From: Phalacrocorax aristotelis
Lineage: Eukaryota; Chordata; Aves; Suliformes; Phalacrocoracidae
Length of the DNA: 64,000 nt
NCBI RefSeq assembly: GCF_949628215.1
Contig: NC_134277.1
Coordinates: 32,997,058 to 33,061,057 of the forward strand
Direction of reading: 5' to 3'
Within the stretch, counting starts at the first letter, position 1. Every line of letters begins with the position of its first letter. Below the pieces are notes generated by a model. That model searched no databases and was not told where the DNA came from. It was given only the letters and a program-made list of their open reading frames with translations. The position numbers were made by a program, and so were the translations under genes. Below are positions 39,001-54,000 of the stretch, piece by piece.

Positions 39001-42000
39001 CATCTGGACAACAATAGCTGAGTCATTAAAATGACTCCACTTTTTCTGGTAATATTTTGTCACACATCCTTGCTAGAAATAGAGGAAAAAGTGGCATATT
39101 TGGGAACATTAATCCAGGAATTTCCCAGCACTGTCAAAATGGGTAAAGAAGTAAAAACGGCTTAGTCAAAAAAAGCAAGAAACATAACAACAGACAAAAG
39201 CCTGGTTCCATGTTTTGCCCAGGATCACACAGCATACTGGAATGACAAATCTTGCATCTTACTGACCTGAACCTGACTAGAACAAGTACTGATTACCTCA
39301 GAACAGGTTCTGAGACTTCTCCCTCTTCCATATGCAGAGGGAGACGGGCTGGAGGTGACTCACTGCACACAGCATGCTCGTGGCAAAGCCTAGGTGAGAG
39401 GTTCTGACTCCCAGGGCTGTTTGTTCCTTCCTACAGAGGAAGCTCTGATGATGCACTTTGTACTGCAGAAGCACGTACCTGCACTTCAGACACCTCAGCT
39501 GTTAGCTTCCTCTTATATTTGAAAAGTGATGACATTGCAAAGCCTTGCACACCTGGAGAACTGCAGCATCTGCTCTTAGATAGGATCATTTGTGCTTTTA
39601 TGAAACAAAGCATGGGGACAGAACACAAATTGACTCTGTTTTAGGATGAGATGTGAAAAAAAGCTGAACAACTCTGTCAGGTCAGAACAGGTCATTAAAT
39701 AATGTTTCTCCAATAAAACGCATCAGATTCTAACATTTTACTTCTTTAGGAATTTAGGAAATGATAACAGACTTTCACCTTACCCACAAAAGCAGCCATC
39801 TGAGCTGCTGTCCTTCCCACAGAGTTGACAACATCAGTCTCTGCTCCAGCTTCTAACATCATCCAGGTGATTTCTTTGTTTCCTGAATTTGGGGATGGGG
39901 TAGGGGTGGTGGAAATATGAGGAATAAGAGAGAACAAACCAGAACTAGTAATTCTTTATGTTGCAGAAAAGCAAGGAGTGTATTTCTTACAGACCAAAAA
40001 TAACACTGGAGGAAACGAATGTTCTTAATGTCATTATTTTAAGAATAGATTAAGAGAAAGGCACAATGCTGCCTCCTGATTTATGGTTCCAGAAGGTCAA
40101 ATCAAAGTAAAAACTAAATTCAGGCAGGGTATAACTCTGCTTTCTTTAATGTACACTCAGCTCCCTGTGGAGCTGATGGGAGTCATATGCATATAACCAC
40201 ACTAGAGCTTGGTCCCTCTGGATAGCAGTATAGAAGCAAATTCTACCAATCTAGTTTGACAGTTCAACTACAACATTTGCTATTCTAAGAAGAAAAACAA
40301 ATCCAGTACTATTATGTAGCGGGAGCACAGAGAAGGGAACAGATTGTTCCTTTCTCCACAGCGGGAACTGGGTGTTCAGACTGGGCTAAATACCAAGTAA
40401 AATGAAGCTAAAATTTGATGGGAAGATTAGATGACTTAATTGGTGCCCTTCAGAGACTAATAAGGACACTTGTCACCACTCATGCTGGTTCTTCTTTCAA
40501 AGGTATTCTTACTTTACCAGTTTTTCTGCACATGCTAAGTACAGCAAAGTGAATATAAAAAAAGAAGGGGGTGGTGGGTGGAAATATAAGTTTCTGATTT
40601 AAGAACAAAGGCACTGTGTCAGTAGTGCTCATGTACCTTTCACGCTCACAGATAACAGACCTTAAAGTCAACGTTCATAAGTGTTCAAACCCAGGATGAC
40701 AGGTTGAGAGCTCAGCTGTGAGAAAATGGTAAAAATCCAGCATTTTCCATATAGCTGCAGTCATTTAACAACCTCTGAGAGTTTGTTCCCGTCTACCTGC
40801 TGCAGCTCTGATAACACCCAATGCTGAAATTTCCCAAATCTTTTTACCAAAGTTTCAGCAGAAAAGCAATCTGATGATGCAGTTAAGGTTCATGTACACA
40901 CACACCCCTTTCTTTTGTTATACTTATGATGAAAGAAGGCAGAGTTTAAACTCTACCTCCTAAGAAATCTTACCTCCCTAGAATCTCCTTTTTGGGAAGA
41001 TGTAAGTGGCCTAGTAAAGAAGATATTTAAAATAATCTAATATTCCCAAATCTAATCTTTTCCCCAGAAGGAACGAAGTTTTTTTTACGTAGTGGCTTTT
41101 TCTCACTTAAGGAAATAATTGTTGCTTTCATCGGGGAAAAAGAATAGCAAGAGGAAAGCTGCAAACCACCACTTGAGACATGAGAAGATATATACAGCTA
41201 TAAGCACTCTCATGAAAAAAAAAGAGGGAAAATTAATGTGAGAAAACATGTTTTTAAAACTTACTAAATACATTTTTAAAAGCCCACGAGATAATTGCAA
41301 AAATAATATAGGAGAAAGGCAAAATTTGAAAAACACTGGATTGATTTGACAAGCCTCAAATATTAGTAAAAGCTACTGATTTGTAGTCCTAAAAAAAGGC
41401 AGTTTGGTGCATCATCTTTTTCAGTGTAACACAGTATAATCAAACAAAGCATTTCCCACTGCACAAGGAAAGAGTCACAGGAGACTGAATTTTGAGATCT
41501 GACAAACACAACGAAGGACAGACAGACTATATGCCTCAAAACACTGAACAAAGTCAATTTTTATATGAAAAAGATCCCAAGCCTGAACAGCAGCTGTCCT
41601 ATTCTGCTGTCCTGATGATTCTAGTGGTCTTGACATATTCACATGGTTCACGTAAGTCATAGTAAACCTGAATAACAGAAAAGTGTCAAGATTTCCCTTT
41701 AAAAAATTAATTTATGGCAAGCGGTACCCATCAGTGTCATAAAAATCAGTGAGCTAAGTTTAGTACAAAGTTACCTGAAAGTCCTGCAAACATCAAGGCA
41801 GTGTATCCATGCTCATGTTCATTGCAGTTAACATCAGCCCCGTGTCGCAAGAGCAACCTGCACATGTCTACTTTCCCTTTGTACGCTGCATGCATTAGAG
41901 GGGTCATGCCATGCTAACAAAAGAAAGAGGAAGGAAGTAGCATACAAAAAAGAATTAGTTATATCTCTTGATCTTCATACCACTGATAATTTTTACTTGT

Positions 42001-45000
42001 ACATACATACTCAGTATAACTACCAAAGCCTCACATAATATTTAAGCTAGCAACAACAAAGCAGCTCACAAAATCGTCGTGAAAAAATATGGTTATGAAC
42101 ATGCAGTAATTTTCCACTTCCATGTCACTTTTCTGATTATGCTGTGCTATGTATTTGAAAACAGACCAGCACTGAATAAATGAAAACCATTTACTGCCAA
42201 TTGGCCATTGGCCTTTTGTATAAGACATAAGTGTTGAAGACAACTAACGCTTCTGCCAGTGGGAAAAGCTTGGTTTAGAAAATTTGTTAGGTTCCTAACT
42301 TACTTCTTTTCTCCCCTGCATTATATGATAAGCAACAAGAAAATCAGGAATATGCACTTGTTGTTTTTGCCATTACAAAGATTTGCAGTTTCTGAAACCC
42401 ATCTTGCTCATTTTTAGTCATGATTACTGGTAATTGTGCTATCCTCCTCTCCCATTTATCCACCCTTTCGGTATTGTGTCTCTGATCTTACACCAGCCAG
42501 AGCTCCGAAAGCCCTTGTAACGAAACACATCTCTAACTAGACTTCAACAACCACACAGTGTCAAACCTTGCCTTTTGATAAGCACCAGTGCAAAAAAGAT
42601 TAGTGTCAGCAAGGGAGGCACGGAGTTTTTATTAGAGCTTCACTGCTGTGATTATAAGTGCAAACCTGGGCAAACCCTAGGGGACATTTTCAGAACTAGG
42701 GTGAAGGGTTAGTGCAGGCTCTCTCCCTCTCGAAGGGCAGGGAGGAGCACTTTTCTGTTTGAGAAAATTGCATGACATTCCATTTTTAGAATTTTATATG
42801 CTTTTCCAACATGCTGTTTATTTTAACTTAAAATCAAGTCAGGATTCATGTTATCAGCCAAGACACAGTAATTGCCCAAGAACATTATCCAACACTGAAC
42901 AGAAGGGAGTGTGCTTTAGTTTGTCCCTGAAGGAAATCAAAATGGCATTTTCCTCCTTTTTTTGCCGGTTAAGGCTGTGTGCATGAATACACTCATGTAC
43001 ACCATTACTGCAGCTCTGTAAATTCATGGTAATGCGATACTCTGAAATAATGCAATTCACAGTTTGCACCATAATATTTTTCTTGTTTCAATTTATGATA
43101 GAATAAAACCCAATTGAATTAAATTTATTGGTATAATTTTCAAAAAAAAATCCTAAAGGTGAGGGAAATTAGGAAAGTTAAATTATAATAACAATTTTTA
43201 AGTATTATATTTTCAGTATTCCCCATCCTAACTGAAAACAATAAAAAATGATCGATGTATTACATTTTAGTAACCCAAAATATTCTGGTAAATTGCAACA
43301 TAAACTGCCATTAAAGAAACAAAAGACCTGAAGAGATCACTTCACAAACATGAAACGGATTTGTGATTGCTTTTTCTAGGTTTCATTTGTGATCCTATAA
43401 AGGCAAGCAAAGACTTTCTATCCTAATATATAAAATTGTTATGTTATGTTATGTTACACTGACAGCGATTTTTATGGGCCAATCCCAGTCTGGAGTTACA
43501 GTGTAGATTCGCCGCCTTTAGCAGCACAGAAAAGTACTGCTGTAAGGGAATATGAACACAGGGAGGTTTTTCTGGAGAAGGAACTTTATGAAAACAATTA
43601 CTTCAAGTTTGGTTATATCTTGATTGCCAGCTTTTTCAACTATAAATCTGCCTGAAGATTATAGGACAAAGGAAAGGGTTGGGATTGGTTGGGTTTTTTT
43701 TGTCATCCCCTCTTACTGGGAAACTTTTTTTAAAAGCTTTTGATTAAATTTTGAAAGGGTCAGGCTGTGGTTTGGATCAAAAAAACCCCATATCAAGCAG
43801 AAATCATGTGGACGGTTGTTAGATAATTTAATTTGAAGTCACACTAATACGAGCCTTTTGCATTCACAGCAAACAAAAAAAGGGCCAGGCTAGACACAAG
43901 CTTATCTGGAAAAGCTTGGTATCCTGTATTCTGTTCCTAGGCAAAAACTGAAATGGCTGCAAATACTCTTCTCTGGCTAAATATCAAAGACAGGTCCAGT
44001 ACAGTCTGTTCTCTGACAGATGACATTTGTATTATCAATACAACATACTTAACAGACTAAAGTAGCAGATAGTATATTAAGCATACAAATGAAATATTAT
44101 TTATTGTTCCAGTATAGTACATAGGATGAAGAATCCATTTTCTAGAAGCTACTATGTAACATTCTTCTGACCAAAAATCCAGTCTTCTAGCCTTATTCCC
44201 TGGGACAAAAATGAATCTTTCCCAGTTTAGTTTACTTTGTAGGGACATTACATGATTTACAGAGAGCAAAATTAACATCTCCCGCCTTCTGCGGGGCTGT
44301 AAGTATTCCCTGTATATCTGACTGTACACAGGGAATAGAGTTTGCAGTACCTCAGCAATCGCTTGGCACCTCCCTTGACCACGCGTTCTTCAGCTCATCA
44401 ACAAGGACTCCCTGGCACAACGGGGCTATGCCTCATGGCCCAGCCATTACACACCACCCTTCCCAGTTCCTGACGTTGAAAATATACCGGAAGCAGCCTG
44501 AAGGATGGGATTCTAAGAACTAAGTTGACCTAATGCTGCCATGGTGGGGGAGCCAGTTAAAGTAAAAAACACCCAAAAACCTACTACAGGGTCAGGGTCC
44601 TAAATCAGCTAACAAGGGCAGAAAAGGATGTGTGGGGAGGCAGGAGGTACAGATGAGTACCAGAACCAGGGCGAGTTTGGACTCTACCACCAGAAGCGGG
44701 GGAAGAAGGCAGCAGGTCAGTTTGTCTCTCTTCAGCACCTGGGAGAGGTGTGCTTCCACAGGATGAATAAAAACACATTTGAAAAGATAATAAACTGGAA
44801 AAGCAACCTTCTGCCTTCTAGGACTATGGAGGAAATTTTCAGCAACACTGTTTCTCAGCCTTCATTGACCAGAGGAACTGGGGAGCAGGGGGGTGGCCAG
44901 GGAACAAGAGTAAGGACAAACAAACAAACAAAAAAAGCCAAACACAGACCACCTTGCATCCCAGTGACTTGTGCACATTTGGCAGAAAAATTGACTACCT

Positions 45001-48000
45001 TGCCAGCACTTAAACACTCAAGCTGACTGTGTAAGAACACAGACTAGATACATGTATATTTTTAAAAAGCCATTGTTTTCCACCTGTCTAGAAGGGGAAA
45101 TCTAAAAGGGAATTTTTGCAGGAGGCTGGCAAACTCGGTGAGGAGGGCTTTTAACTGAGGAACCTGGGGGAAGGGGGACAAACTGGCAATGCTAATGCCA
45201 TCACACACGATGGGGGAATAAGACAGGACAACCTGAACAGTAATAAAGGTGCTGTAGCGGCCTCATGCGATGGCAACCAGACCAACCACCTCAAGGGTTT
45301 GCATGGCTATAGTGGGTCTTCGTACATGCCTCCAGGGAAACCTGCATGCTCAAGCATATCTCTGAAATGCCTGTGCACCAGTGCACGCAGCATGGGGAAT
45401 GAACAGGAGGAACTAGAGGTCCGTGTGCGGTTGCAGAGCCATGACCTCATTGCAATCACAGGGACACGGTGGGATAGCGCGCATGACTGGAATGTGGTCA
45501 TGGATGGCTACAGGCTTTTCAGGAAAGACAGACAAGCAAGGTGAGGTGGGGGAGTTGCTCTTTATGTGAGGGAGCAACTGGAATGTATTGAGCTCTGCCT
45601 TGGAGTGGAAGGAGAACAGGTTGAGAGCTTGTGGGTAAAAAACTAAGGGACAGCCAAATATGGCTGATACTGTTGTGGGCATTTGCTACAGGCCACTTGA
45701 TCAAGAAGAGGAAGTTGGTGAAGCCTTCTACAGACAGCTGGAAGTAGCCTCACAATCGCAGGCCCTGGTCCTCATGGGGGACTTCAACCATCCTGGTATT
45801 TGCTGGAAAAGCAACACGGCGAGCCATGAATGATCCCGAAGGTTCCTGCAGAGCATCAAGGACAACTTTTTGTTGCAGGTGGTGGAGGATCCAACAAGGC
45901 GAGATGTGCTGCTCGACCGTATCCTAACAAACAAGGAAGGGCTGGTTGAGGATGTAAGAGTTGGGGGTAGGCTTGGCTGCAGTGACCATGAGATGGTCGA
46001 GTTTAGGATACTGCATGGTAGAAGCAGGGCTACGAGTTGTGTTACAACCTTGGACTTCAAGAGGGCTAAATTTGGCCTCTTCAAAGACCTGCTAGGAGGA
46101 ATCCCATGGACTAGGGCTCTGGAAGGCAGGGGGGTCCAAGAGAGCTGGACAGTATTCAAGGACCACTTCCTACAAGCTCAAGATTGGTACATCCCCAGGA
46201 GGAAGAAGTCAAGCTGAGGAGCCAGGAGACCAGCATCGATGACCAAAGAGCTTCTAGAGAAACTCAAATGGAAAAAGGAGGTTCACAGTATGTGGAAAAA
46301 GGAACTGGCCACTTGGGAGAAATATAGGAATGTTGTCAGGGTATGCAGAGATGCAACAAGGAAGGCCAAGGTCCACTTGGAATTAAATATGGCAATGCAT
46401 GTCAAAGATAACAAGAAGGGCTTTTTTAAATACATCAGCAGTAAAAGGAAGACTGGGGATACAGTGGGCCCACTGCTGAACAAGGAAAGGGCCCTGGCAA
46501 CGCAGGATGCAGAGAAGGCGGAGTTACTGAATGCCTTCTTTACCTCAGTCTTTACTGCTAAGGCTGGCCCTCAGGCATCTCAACCCCCAGAGAAGAGTGG
46601 AAAAATCCGGAGAAAGGAAGACTTACCATTGCTTGAGAAGGATTGGGTAAGAGATCACCCAGGCAAACTGGATCCTCACACATCTATGGGCCCTGATGGG
46701 ATGCACCCGCAAGTGGTGAGGGAGCTGGTGGATGTTCTTGCTAAGTCACTCTCCATCATCTTTGAAAGGACTGTGGAGGACAGGAGAGGTGCCCAAGGAC
46801 TGGAGGAAAGCAAATGTCACTCCAATCTTCAAAAAGGGCAAAAAGGAGGACCTGGGGAACCTCACCTCCATCCCCAGAAAGGTGATGGAACAGTTCATCC
46901 TGGAGACCGTCTCCAGGCATGTAGAGGAAAAGAAGATTATCAGAAACAGTCAACATGAATTCACCAAGGGAAGATCATGCTTGACAACCTAACAGCCTTC
47001 TGTGATGGCATGACTGGCTGGGTTGATGAAGGGAGAGCAGTGGATCTTGACTTCAGTAAGGCATTTGACACTGTCTCCCGTAGCACCCTCACAGACAAGC
47101 TAAGGAAGCGTGGGTTGGATGAGTAGACAGTGAGGTGGACAGAGAACTGGCTCAACAACAGAATTCAGAGGGTCGTGATCAATGGAGCAGCATCCGGATG
47201 GAGGCCTGTCACTAGTGGTGTTCCCCAGGGGTCTGTGCTGGGTCCAGTCCTGTTCAACACATTCATCAATGACCTGGACAACAGGATAGAGTGTAACATC
47301 AGCAAGTTTGCTGATGATACCAAGCAGGGAGGAGTGGCTGATACACCAGAAGGCTGTGCTGCCATCCAACAAGACCTGGACAGGCTGGAGAGCTGGGCCG
47401 AGGGGAACCTCCTGAAGTTCAACAGGAGCAAGTGCAAGGTCCTGCACCTGGGGAGCAACAACCCCATGCACCAGTACAGGCTGGGGGCTGAACTACTGGA
47501 AAGCAACTCTGTTGAGAAGGACCTGGGAGTGCTGGCGGACAAGAAGTTACCATGAGTCAGCAATGTGCCCTTGTGGCCAAGAAGGCCAACAGTGTCCTGG
47601 GCTGCATTAAAAGGAATGTGGCCAGCAGATCGAGAGAGCTTATCCTCCCCCTCTACTCTACCCTAGTGAGACCACATCTGGAGTACTGTGTCTGGTTTTG
47701 GGCCCCTGAGTTTAAGGATGTGGAACTGCTTGAGCAAGTCCAGCAGAGAGCTACCAAGATGATCAGGGGACTGGAGCACCTCCCTTATGAGGAAAGACTG
47801 AGAGACCTGGGTTTGTTCAGCCTGGAGAAGAGAAGACTAAGGGAGGATTTCATCAATACCTATGAATATCTAAAGGGAGGGTGTCAGGATGATGGGACTA
47901 GGCTCTTTTCAATAGTGCCCAATGACAGGACAAGGGACCATTCTGTGATTCTGTTTTGTAGATAACATGCTGATGATTTGCTACTGAATTTGCCATGTAG

Positions 48001-51000
48001 ACTTGTGTTACTCAAGAGAAAAGGGGAATGCAAGTGGGCCCAACATTCCCAGTGTTTCACACCTCTCATGCTCACTTCACCCTTCTCAACCATGGAAATC
48101 TGGACAAGATGTGGCACATGTGGGCTGGGTCACACTAGAGCATCTCCTTCACCAACTATTTGGGGTATGCTACAACACTGCATGTGTTAATACTAGCGCC
48201 CTAACAAGACTTTATATCAGAGGTGATTTGGGTAAACAGAACCAGAAAAGGGGGAAAAGAAAGACTCTAAAAACCATACCTGAAAAACTGTTGTAGACAC
48301 TTGTATGCTGACACCGTTAAAGCATCCACCCTTCCCTTTCCCAGCTTATTTTGCAGTGAGGCACCCAGCCCCACATTAACATGGAAAAAGTCCCTCATTT
48401 TATTCTTTAGATTCAGGCAACTATAGCAGTTCTATTGATTGAGAAAATTACAAACTAAACACATAGACTGGAGGTTTGGCTTTTATTTGAGAAGGTACTA
48501 AAAAGAAAACAAATGATGCAAAGAGAGCAGATGTCACAGTAATACTATTTGAAGAATGTCTTTAAAATCAGCTCTCCTAAATAAAAAGGAAGAGCGCTAC
48601 CAAAATCAGACCAACTCATTACGAGTAGTTCAGGTAGGTATTTGGAATTTGATTGTAAAAATGTCTCTGACTTTTAGCAGAGATGGTACTGAATGCTGCT
48701 AGTCTAGAAATACATGGGATTGAATTTTCGTTGGATGAAAGCCTTTATAAATTTCACCCTTAAAGCTTTTGAAAACAATTGCTCTTACCTATCTTAAACT
48801 TACTGCAAACTGGATTTGGAAGGTAGTCAACAGAAACATGCACAAATAATTTTAGCTATAGCCAAGTATGAACTAATTAGAATACAAAATACTGTTCAGT
48901 AAGTATAGATACATCAATCATAGCTATAGCTCTCCTCTCTCATAGTCATCCTGCTGAGCTGTTGGTTTCACATATGTAACACATTAGAGTTCTCTGATGA
49001 TCTTTCTGTTCATCTGTGGTGATGAAAAGTTAAAGTCTACATCAGTCAGCAACCTGAACTGAAACCAGATAATTCTTAATAGCTGTTGAATTTTCTTTGG
49101 TTTGTGTATTTTGAAATACTACATAAAAACATCAAAAGACAGAACTCTCCTCAATAGTGGCCAAGGATCTGGGCATTTTCTGCTAGTATAGGAAGTTCAT
49201 ACTGGAATAGCAAGATTAACTGAGGAACCGTCCACTGAACATAATCAGTACAAGTAAAGCTGCACATACTTCATACACTAGTAAGCAGGCTGCTGCTGTA
49301 ATTCCTAGAAAGTATTCAGTTCTGTAGTTAGCATGTTGAAGTGGATTGTTTCTAAAAGATGTATTTTATCACACAAGTGAACAGCCAAATTACCAAACTA
49401 GAGGAAAAAATGCTAATGCCAAATTCTGTACATATATGTATAGATGTTCGGTATGTAAGAAGTTTACAAATAACCTTAAAATTATTTTAAATACAGAAAA
49501 ACTGTGAAGCCTTTTGAGGTCAAGCCTCTCTGCTTGATCTGCAGAAAACATGGGACTGCAGTACTACAGTGCTCCTTTGCAACCTTAACTACCAACATGA
49601 CTGGAGGAAACTTCCACGGCTAGAAATCCTCTAGACTGCCTTCTGTAGTCGTCTGAAAGATCCCAGCCACACCCTGTAAATGGACGGAGTTAAAGTCAGC
49701 AAACTGCCAACATGAAGTCAGAACACTATTTACAAGCTCTGTACTCCCAGGGGAAAGAAAATTCCTGAACACTTTCTTCCATACTACATTTCCAAATTAG
49801 CAACCACTCCATCTAAAATAGAACAAAAAAAGACTAAGCAGTGTGCATTTAAATGAAATATATTTGTATTTATTTTGCATCCATTTCCATTGCCCACCTT
49901 TTTGTCCTAATATTTTGGGACACCTGAGATGAAACACCCCTGAAGTTTTAAAGTGGCCAAAGTCAAATTGTTAAAGACAAGCTTTGTGGAAGACCTATGT
50001 ATTTCTTTGTTTTCATAAAGACAGTGATTAAGCCTAAATGCCTTTCCTTTCTTTGACTACCTAAATCCTCAAAGAAACAACAACTAAAAAATTGATTTGG
50101 TCAGAAAAGATGCTAGGGGAAAAACAGGACTGTATCTGCTGGATATCTACTACCTTCTGGAAGATAGGCATCTGTGAAACTAATTTGAATAAAGAAGGGG
50201 TCTTACTCTGCTTTCAAGGGACCTACTGCTCCCAGTAGAGCACTGCAGATAGACAGGAGGAGGCGAAGGGTGAGTGAGTCTTGGCACGTGGGCACGAAAA
50301 GAGAGACTTAGAGGAGCAATATTGTATTTTTTAACTACGTGTAACAACAGCAGAAGCAATGCTGAAACACTGTGTCCGTCTCCCACCTACCCTTTTGAAG
50401 GAAGAAGCTGAAACAACTGGAAAGGATTCGGGAAAGAGCCACGATTATAGCTTAGTTACTGAAGAAACGTACCTTTAGGCGAGATACTTAGTAAGTCAAT
50501 GCATCTGGAAGATATTAAAATGTGACGTGGTCCTTGTCTAAAGGTGCATAGAGCTAAGATTGCTAATTGTCACTAGTTTTTAATCTAGAAGCAAGCAGAT
50601 CTAAGCAGTTAGAATATATCGTCAAACCAAAAATTAAACGAACATCTTACATGTTTATTTTTTAAAATCAGGAAGTGCAATATGTAACAACTTGCTTCTG
50701 TGTGCTGTGAATTCACCAGCCTGTTGAAATTATTAAATTGTGACTGCACGTTTGCTGTACACAAATAGAAGAGAATTACATTAAACCTGTGCTCATTCTG
50801 TGGATTCTGTCATGTAAAAGGACTTTAAGAAAGGAAATGAGTTCTTGGTTCCCAAGTGAATTGTGCTCCCATTTCAGTATCCAAGCATTCAATTTTTAGG
50901 GCTGTTTCCTCATTTCTTAATATTAATAAGAAACAGTAGTAATAAATAATAATGTGTATTTCAGGATAAACAGCTAAGGCAGCAGCAGCAGAAAATAAGA

Positions 51001-54000
51001 CCTCGTGCATTCAAAGCAGTCTCCAGTTGTGGCAATGCTGGATAACAGATGAAGCTAACGTTTAACTTGGGTTTCACACACTATTTATGTATAGATATTA
51101 CAGTAACACATTGGAGGGAAAATGGTTTTTAACAGAAAAATTGTAAAAGTTGACATGAGATGACTGATGGATTAACACATCTGAACCCTTTCCTGATCAA
51201 TATGCGTTATTACACACCACTCTTGGGGATAAAAAGGGGGCTGCAAGAAGTCCATTGCATGAACTTTTTAAGCCTTATGCACCTTGGGCATATTTAGTCA
51301 GATGAGAGCATTAGGCAATTATTGTTAATACTATTTCTTCTTCAACAATAGCCTGAGGCATAACTCAGTTATGGTTTCTATTAATAAACCATATCCTCTC
51401 AACAGTAATCCTGTACATTGCACTAATACCACATCAAGGGTGCAGTTGTTCAGCACTAGTTCAGCAATTACACTAAAAGAAAGGCTTTTAAAGTCCATAT
51501 AATAAAGCACACTTGCAAACACTTACACTTATATTGTGTCTTGTGTTCCTAAAGTTTACTGTAAAGCTTAGTTTGAATAGTTTGTCAGAAGCTTGTTGAA
51601 ATTCATACATTAGAAATTAAATACAGTTAAATATTTAAACCTTAAGAACAATCAGAAAATGGATCTGTTGGTAGCATAAAAAACGCTAAGAGTATTCCAG
51701 GAAGATAACCAGCAGATGAAGTGATAATTTTCCTCCCTCCAGCATTTATGAGACCACATCTACAATACCCTGTCCAATTTGGGCCTTCCAGTAGAACAAA
51801 GACATGGATAACCCGCAGTGAGTTCAGTGGAGTACCACTAACACATGGTGGGAACTTGAGCACTTGTGCAGTGCAGAGAGGCTGCAGGAACTGGGCTTAT
51901 TCAGCCTGGAGAAGAGATGGCTTTGGTGGGACCAACAGCAGCCTGCCAGAGCCTACAGAAAGATCACTGAGACTTCAAAGCCAAGCTCTTCAGTTATGGT
52001 GGCAGGAGGGCAAGAGTCAATGAGCATAAGTTGAAACAGAGGTTCAGACATAAGGGAGAAACATTTTCACTGTAAGACAGTAAGGAAGTGGAACAAGTTG
52101 CTCAGAAATATTGCGCAGCCTCCGTCCTTGGAGGTTTACAAGGCCAGACAGGACGAAGCTCCAAACAACCTCATCTGACTTTGGAGCTGAAGCTTCTTTA
52201 AGTGGGAGGCTGAACTAGAGACCTTCTGAGATCCCTTCTGGCCTGAATTTCCTAGGGATCCTATGAAATGACAAAGTTAGGAAAAAACACAAATTGGCAT
52301 TTAAATTGATAAATTACACATCAACCTAACATGCAAGCTGGCCAGTTACAGTTTTGCTTCCATGTAACACATCATATTAAAGTTGCATGCTTTGAAAAAC
52401 ATTTTAAAAAGAAAAAGAGTAAACAGATATGAACATCACACAAGGTTCCTTTCTCCATGAACTTCCTCCCATCTTCAGGTAGCACTTAAGGATTTCACCT
52501 TCTACAAGTCTATCACATCTGCCTCTGCAAAACACAGTGTGTTTTCCACTTCTGACCTAGCTGCTCGCTGAGTATGTTTATGGTTCTGCAAAGATAAGGC
52601 TTTGGGTGATAAGATGCAAGCGTGAGATGGGGACTGGTATTCTTCATCCACACTGCCTGCTGCTATCCAAGCAGAGGGACTACAGTTTGGCAGAGATGAC
52701 AAGAGGGAGCAGGCCCACAGGTCTTGCTGCAGTGTTCAACTTACCTTACAGACACAAAGTTCATGCTGGAACTTGAGAGAAAATACACACAGTGTAGTAC
52801 TTTAAGTAACATCAATCTTTAAAGTTTCTTAAAAAAAAGGAAGGGTTCTTCAAAGATTCATTATTCGGTTTCAGAATAGAAATATGTTCAGAATAGCTCT
52901 GACTTACTTCCAGGAATCTGTATAACAATGTTATTTAACAACAAGAAGGCCTTCAGACCTAATATTTTCCTTTCTAAACCCAGCATAATGCTTGTACAGT
53001 TTTGCTGTACCTCATCCAAGCAATTGACACGGACATTCTTGCTGCCCAGTAGCCTTCCAGCCTCCTCGGTGTTTCCTTTAATTAAAAAAAAAAAGACACA
53101 GAGACAAAAAGGAGGGTGAGAAATTGAATAAATTGAGAATCAAGAGGAAAAAGATCAGTTCCATCCTGATTAGAATCAAAATCTTTGTAGATTAACCACC
53201 TGGGATACAGATTAACCACCAATAAATCAATTGCACATAGTGAAGGGGCTCAGGGATGAACAGTGTTCTGTTCTAGAAGCTAAAAGGCAAGAAGTCACAA
53301 CATCAAAGAGCAGTCTAAGAGCATGCACTAGAAGTAAACATCAATTTTTTAATGAAGTAACTGATCTACACACACACCAGAACAGGACACCAACAGGTCT
53401 CTTCATAAACGGCATCAGAACAATTCTGAATGAATAAAATGATATTGAGCATTTTAACATGTTCTGTACTTCGACCTCTTTGGAGCATCTTATGGCTAAA
53501 AGAGTTATCTAAATTCTCACAAAAGGGAATTATCCCATTTCAAAGAGTTTTCTGGTCTGAACGAAACATCTTTCCTGTTTAAATTTGAAATTTGCAACAT
53601 TCCACAGAAGTGGAAGGAATTTGCTTTTGGTAACAGAATAGAGGTGGAAAGAACAAGGACCGAGGTAGTTTGATCACTGACATTTCTAAAAATTGCCAAA
53701 TGCATAAGTAGACTGAAGTATGAAAAAAAAACCAAAAACCTGTGCAAGGGAAAATAGGCCACAACTTTGTATTTTTCAATTTGCTACAAGAATTCTTTCA
53801 GTTAAGCCACAGATCTAAGAACATGACTTAAAGGTCTTTGAAGGCCTATTCAGTAATGTCAATGCAACTTCAACAGATATTCAAACAAACAGAAATAAAA
53901 GAACATTCAAAGAGTCTAAGTTTGGGGAAATACATTTATTGCAAATTAACAGAAACTTCTGATCACCGAATCAATCATAAGCAAAGCTCTTTCAGCAGCG

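Noticed and set aside
45299-47965. Treating the CR1 frames as a host gene
   Set aside because: The endonuclease and reverse transcriptase motifs, repeated frameshifts and octamer tail identify a dead LINE, not a domesticated gene.
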